64,000 nt of DNA, taken from an uncultured Gammaproteobacteria bacterium (GTDB taxonomy: Bacteria; Pseudomonadota; Gammaproteobacteria; Pseudomonadales; Litorivicinaceae). Shown one piece after another: positions 58,609 through 64,000 of this stretch. The DNA lies in NCBI GenBank assembly GCA_913042205.1, contig CAJWIY010000003.1, positions 1 through 64,000 on the forward strand. The letters are read 5' to 3'. How positions within the stretch are numbered: the first letter of the stretch is position 1; each line of letters starts with the position of its first letter. The position numbers and the translations under genes were made by a program. The notes under the pieces are model-generated. The model did not search any database and was not told the origin of the DNA. It was given only the letters and a program-made list of their open reading frames with translations.

Positions 58609-59463
58609 CTAAGCAACGAGTGCAGTTTTCACTTTCTTCATTGCATTCTTCTCGAGTTGCCGGATACGCTCCGCAGAGACATTATACTTGCCGGCGAGCT
58701 CATGAAGAGTGGCTTTTTGATCAGTCAACCAGCGACTCGCGAGAATATCTTTACTCCGATCGTCTAAATCGGCCAATGCCGAATACAAACGGCCCGTCGA
58801 ATCTTGCGTCCAATCCTGTTTCTCCAGTATCTGCGCTGGATCAGCATCGGTCGCCTCTAAGTAGTGCGCTGGAGCTAAAGACAAGTCATCGTCGTCATCT
58901 GTATATCCGTCAAACGCCAGATCTTGGGCTGCTAAGCGGCCCTCCATCTGGCGAACAACTTCTTCGCTAACCCCTAAATCATTGGCAACACTCTTGACCT
59001 CGGCAGCAGTGAACCAGGCCAGTTTTTTCTTAGCACTTCGCAAATTAAAGAACATTTTACGTTGAGCTTTGGTAGTCGCTACCTTGACGACCCGCCAATT
59101 TCTCAGAATGTACTCATGCATTTCTGCTTTGATCCAGTGCACAGCAAAAGACACCAAGCGTACGCCCATCTCAGGGTTGAAGCGCTTGACGGCCTTCATG
59201 AGGCCCACGTTTCCCTCCTGTATCAGATCAGCCTGTGGCAGACCATATCCCGAGTAGCTGCGCGCAATGTGAACAACAAACCGCAAATGCGACATAACTA
59301 GTGATCGCGCCGACTCAAGATCATCGTCGTAATACAACTTATCAGCCAGTTTCTTTTCTTCTTCCGCAGTCAAAATTGGGATCTGGCTAACTGCCTGAAC
59401 GTAGGCCTCGATTTGACCACCCGGGAGAAGAACTTCTACAGGTAAATTCGATTTTTTCGGCAT
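58609..59463 (-). CDS. rpoH: heat-shock sigma factor RpoH (sigma-32)
   Basis: Alternative sigma factor for heat-shock genes. Region 2 contains [41 protein letters not shown] and [27 protein letters not shown]; the RpoH box is [10 protein letters not shown]; region 4 ends with [27 protein letters not shown] use the ATG at 59463, which has GAGGTG seven bases upstream (284 residues). It follows ftsX on the same strand, the E. coli order. Confidence 0.96.
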   Translation of the reverse strand: MPKKSNLPVEVLLPGGQIEAYVQAVSQIPILTAEEEKKLADKLYYDDDLESARSLVMSHLRFVVHIARSYSGYGLPQADLIQEGNVGLMKAVKRFNPEMGVRLVSFAVHWIKAEMHEYILRNWRVVKVATTKAQRKMFFNLRSAKKKLAWFTAAEVKSVANDLGVSEEVVRQMEGRLAAQDLAFDGYTDDDDDLSLAPAHYLEATDADPAQILEKQDWTQDSTGRLYSALADLDDRSKDILASRWLTDQKATLHELAGKYNVSAERIRQLEKNAMKKVKTALVA

Positions 59464-59533
59464 TAAACACCTCGTTTCAGCTAACTCTTGCATACGTACC
59501 GTCGCTGACCTCCCTGTTGACCATTGTTAAATA

Positions 59534-59562
59534 TACAGACAATTTCCTGTTTTTTTAGTTCC
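59534..59562 (-). promoter_or_regulatory. sigma-E-type promoter before rpoH
   Basis: On the minus strand GGAACTA (59562-59556) and TCTGTA (59539-59534) are separated by 16 bases. E. coli rpoH promoter P3, read by sigma-E, is GAACTT-N16-TCTGAT, so boxes and spacing agree closely. The leader would be about 65 bases. It predicts that envelope stress feeds into heat-shock control here as in enterics. An overlapping sigma-70 promoter is possible but not obvious. Confidence 0.65.
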
Positions 59563-59602
59563 ACTACGCTAGAAATCAAGTGTGATTCGCGCCTTTTTGT
59601 CC

Positions 59603-60508
59603 TTAATCAAGAGCTTTAAGTCGCTGACTCACAGCACGTTCCGCGCCAATCCAACTCGCCAACAACGCTACAATAGCCACACCGATAAGTGTTCTGTCGT
59701 CGACGGGAAGGTATTCCAGGCTTGGATCTAAAGCCTTTAGGTTTGAATTTAAGAGGTTAGAGAATAACTCATTTAAGGAAGTAATCACAAGGCAGGCAAT
59801 AAATCCCGAGAGAATGCCTAGCCATATTGCACGATACAAATAGGGTCTTCGGATAAATCGCTTCGACGCACCGAGCAGTGTGTAAAGTTCGATACGACGT
59901 TGATCATCGACTACATCAGCTGCAGCTACAAGAAAAACAGCCATCAGCACACCAAGAACGGCGAGACCAGATAGCCCAATACCAAGTAACCCTAGCTTTT
60001 CTACCAAGGATGCATATCGAACCCGGGTCGACGGATAATAACGCAACGACAAGACGCGTTTGTCAGCCAGCAAGGTCGTTAGGATATTGTCTTCAATTAC
60101 TTTGAGAGCTCGAATCGAAAACTTCAAGCGGAGTGCGTCGGGAAGGGGATTATTAGCCTGAAGCTCAGTTATCGGACCCAATCCGTCTTGCGCGCTAAGC
60201 TCTCTTAAGGCAATAGTTTTTGGCACGAAAATAACCTGCTCAATCTCCTCCATCTCGGCGAGAACACGCTCCAGCTCGATTCTCGCCTCAACATCAAGTT
60301 CCTTATTCAAAAATACGATAGCTTCACTCTGCACGGCCTCCTCCGGCACCAGAGAAGACATGCTGAGCCATATCTGAGCCAGCCAACCTGGTATGGCTAA
60401 TAGGATACCCAATAAACAAACCAGGACCATAAACTGGGTCAATCGATCAGCTGTCCGTTTCCACGCATCCTTAATGGCTTGCGAATGATCCAAAAGCCAG
60501 CGATTCAT
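59603..60508 (-). CDS. ftsX: cell division protein FtsX
   Basis: Membrane half of the FtsEX complex that controls septal peptidoglycan hydrolases. Four membrane segments are visible, one near residue 25-48 and three near 170-195, 215-245 and 270-290, with a large periplasmic loop (about 50-165) after the first. 301 residues, permease fold without transport motif. Its start overlaps the ftsE stop by one base. The amiC amidase elsewhere in the window is the type of target FtsEX acts on through EnvC. Confidence 0.94.
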   Translation of the reverse strand: MNRWLLDHSQAIKDAWKRTADRLTQFMVLVCLLGILLAIPGWLAQIWLSMSSLVPEEAVQSEAIVFLNKELDVEARIELERVLAEMEEIEQVIFVPKTIALRELSAQDGLGPITELQANNPLPDALRLKFSIRALKVIEDNILTTLLADKRVLSLRYYPSTRVRYASLVEKLGLLGIGLSGLAVLGVLMAVFLVAAADVVDDQRRIELYTLLGASKRFIRRPYLYRAIWLGILSGFIACLVITSLNELFSNLLNSNLKALDPSLEYLPVDDRTLIGVAIVALLASWIGAERAVSQRLKALD

Positions 60509-61179
60509 TACCTCGGCCCCATTCCATCAGAAACCAAACGGCCTTTTTCAATCACAAGCCGACGAAATGGTAAAGAGTCAACCACAGCGCGCTCGTGTGT
60601 GGCGACCAAGATGGTTACCCCTAACTGTTGAAACTGGGTGAACATTCTCATCACGCGTGCCGATAACTCTGGATCTAGGTTCCCAGTTGGCTCATCTGCA
60701 ACCAAAAGTGCTGGCCTATGGACAATCGCTCGCGCTATTCCGACACGTTGCTGCTGCCCGCCAGATAAGAAGCGTGGGCTGGCATTTGCTTGATCAGAAA
60801 GATCGACCCTCGACAAGGCAGCTTTGACCCGCTTCGGAATTTCAGATTCGCTGAACCCTGAGATTCTCAGCGGTAACGCAATATTATCATATACCGAAAG
60901 ATCATATTCGAGATTAGGATCTTGAAATACAACTCCGACACGCCGCCGATAGCGCGCCAATTTTTCACCAGACAAAGTTGATAAATCTGAACCCGCCACC
61001 CGTACAATACCTGATGAAGATTTTTCCAGGCCAAGGATCAAACGCAGTAAAGTAGACTTACCTGCTCCAGACTGTCCGGTCAAAAAAGCCATCTCCCCCG
61101 GTGCCAGACGGAAATTAACATCTGAGAGCGCCTCACGGTGTCCTTCATACATCTTAGCGACACCCTCAAACTCTATCAC
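60508..61179 (-). CDS. ftsE: cell division ATPase FtsE
   Basis: ABC ATPase of FtsEX. Walker A GQSGAGKSTLLRLI, the signature FLSGGQQQRVGIARAI and the Walker B LLVADEPTGNLD are intact, with VTILVATHERAVVDSL carrying the H-loop. 223 residues. Overlaps ftsY by four bases upstream and ftsX by one downstream, the usual ftsY-E-X operon. Confidence 0.95.
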   Translation of the reverse strand: MIEFEGVAKMYEGHREALSDVNFRLAPGEMAFLTGQSGAGKSTLLRLILGLEKSSSGIVRVAGSDLSTLSGEKLARYRRRVGVVFQDPNLEYDLSVYDNIALPLRISGFSESEIPKRVKAALSRVDLSDQANASPRFLSGGQQQRVGIARAIVHRPALLVADEPTGNLDPELSARVMRMFTQFQQLGVTILVATHERAVVDSLPFRRLVIEKGRLVSDGMGPR

Positions 61180-62246
61180 TCGCCAGTCTCCGCGAAGATA
61201 GCATCAACGAATGACGTCGCATCAAAGACCCTTAAGTCCTCTGCCCTTTCACCGAGGCCGACATAACGAATCGGTAACCCAAATTCTCGAGCAAGCGCAA
61301 AAATCACACCACCCTTGGCCGTGCCATCGAGCTTGGTCAGTACCAGCCCAGTTGGCCGAATAGCTTTCGTAAACTCTCGTGTTTGACTAATGGCATTTTG
61401 ACCGGTGCCGGCATCTAAAACCAGCAGCACCTCATGTGGCGCACCGATATCCAATTTGGCTAGTACGCGACCGATCTTCTCAAGCTCACTCATTAGGTTT
61501 GTCTTGTTTTGAAGACGACCAGCAGTATCAGCTAGAACGATATCAGTACCGCGAGCTTTTGCAGATTCACACGCGTCGTATAAGACTGATGCCGAATCCG
61601 CTCCCGTATCTTGTGCAATCACAGGAACCCCGTTTCGCTCGCCCCAGCTTTTCAACTGCTCAATAGCTGCTGCTCGAAAAGTATCACCTGCGGCTAGAAG
61701 CACGGTTTTTCCTCCTCCCTGATAACGATGCGCTAATTTCCCAATAGTGGTTGTCTTACCGACTCCGTTCACACCAATCATCAAAATCACATGTGGCACA
61801 TTTGCACCTTCTTCAACAGTTGCCTCAGGTAACCTTAGAGTGGAAGCCAAAATTTCTTTAATAAGTGTAAGGAGCCCGTCGGGATCCGAAATACCTTCCT
61901 GCTTTGAACGCTCTTGAAGCTTGTCCAGCACCCAATCGGTGGTATCTACGCCGACGTCTGATGTCAGAAGAATCGCCTCAAGATCGTCACGAATTTCCTC
62001 ATTAAAGCCGTCACTGAATATGCGTCTTAACCCACTCGATAATTGCGCACGAGAGCGCGAAAGCGCTCTAAAATAGCTAGTGGGCTTAGAGAGCTGTGTC
62101 GCTATGGGCTCCTTTACAACCTCTTGCTCTTTACCATCAGCCCGATAAGTCTGTTCCGGCATGTGTTTCTTCTGTCTAATCAAGAACCAAGAGGCAACTG
62201 CAATTAAAGTAGCTAAGCCAAAAAGAAGAAGTGAATCGAATAGCAT
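61176..62246 (-). CDS. ftsY: signal recognition particle receptor FtsY with N-terminal membrane anchor
   Basis: SRP receptor GTPase. The N-domain (about 70-150) precedes the G-domain: GVNGVGKTTTIGKLAH (G1), the DTAGRLQNK region (G3) and LTKLDGTAKGGVIF (G4/5). The track ORF starts too far upstream, inside rsmD. I choose the ATG at 62246 (356 residues), which begins MLFDSLLLFGLATLIAVASWFLI, a clear membrane helix. E. coli FtsY instead has a long acidic region. A later ATG (MPEQTY, 28 codons on) would remove the anchor and cannot be excluded. Confidence 0.92.
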   Translation of the reverse strand: MLFDSLLLFGLATLIAVASWFLIRQKKHMPEQTYRADGKEQEVVKEPIATQLSKPTSYFRALSRSRAQLSSGLRRIFSDGFNEEIRDDLEAILLTSDVGVDTTDWVLDKLQERSKQEGISDPDGLLTLIKEILASTLRLPEATVEEGANVPHVILMIGVNGVGKTTTIGKLAHRYQGGGKTVLLAAGDTFRAAAIEQLKSWGERNGVPVIAQDTGADSASVLYDACESAKARGTDIVLADTAGRLQNKTNLMSELEKIGRVLAKLDIGAPHEVLLVLDAGTGQNAISQTREFTKAIRPTGLVLTKLDGTAKGGVIFALAREFGLPIRYVGLGERAEDLRVFDATSFVDAIFAETGE

Positions 62247-62295
62247 CGCGACCGAAAATCCTAAAAATAGTATGACGAGATGATAGCATTTGCAG

Positions 62296-64000
<1,705 letters not shown>

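Overview
The window looks like chromosomal core sequence of a free-living gammaproteobacterium with moderate G+C. The evidence is gene content and order: tsaE-amiC-mutL, rpsF-rpsR-(membrane protein)-rplI, ygfB-pepP-ubiH-ubiI, zapA-6S RNA-ygfA, gshB-yqgE-ruvX-pyrR-pyrB-pyrC', yggS-proC-yggT-metX-metW-DUF4426-rdgB-hemW and ftsY-ftsE-ftsX-rpoH. From memory these blocks follow the order seen in Pseudomonas and its relatives, but with many genes missing, so a streamlined member of the Pseudomonadales/Oceanospirillales area is likely. I cannot name the species. Genes are packed tightly, with many 1-4 base start/stop overlaps, and TTG starts are used repeatedly. I see no phage, insertion sequence, CRISPR array, rRNA or tRNA, and no gene-free stretch longer than about 260 bases.

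Layout. 1-14 kb, mostly minus strand: mutL (cut by the left edge), amiC and tsaE, with queG opposite; then orn, epmA, efp, rplI, a membrane protein, rpsR, rpsF, hfq, purA, hisZ, serB and parC. This covers DNA repair, cell-wall splitting, tRNA modification, EF-P and its lysylation enzyme, ribosomal proteins, purine and histidine/serine metabolism and topoisomerase IV. 14-15.7 kb: a two-gene sulfur module (persulfide-dioxygenase-type hydrolase and DUF442 sulfurtransferase). 15.8-19.2 kb: murQ, glnS and a thioredoxin-TPR co-chaperone. 19.3-25.7 kb: an iron-sulfur assembly locus, sufE / sufR-sufB-C-D-S-T-Rieske, with a near-perfect operator in the sufR promoter.

25.7-28.5 kb is the most accessory part: a Nudix hydrolase, a DUF6482 protein, a B12-binding-type MerR regulator and a divergent membrane DnaJ protein. 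28.7-34.4 kb: epmB, ribE, two ubiquinone hydroxylases, pepP and ygfB. 34.4-38.1 kb: zapA, 6S RNA, ygfA, ilvA and rpiA. 38.3-42.7 kb: fba, pgk and tkt (no gap gene between them). 42.8-54.7 kb, plus strand: metK, ahcY, rsmE, gshB, pyrimidine genes, proC and metX-metW. 54.7-64 kb: rdgB, hemW, trmB, thiG/thiS, rpoH, ftsXEY, rsmD, coaD and mutM (cut by the right edge).

I found no clearly new multi-gene system. The signals most worth following are regulatory: an rpsF leader that can hide its own ribosome binding site, 11-base tandem repeats next to the B12-type regulator, a palindrome inside the metK promoter, a sigma-E-type promoter before rpoH, an unusual nested hairpin after tkt, and four junctions where a TTG start overlaps a TGA stop.
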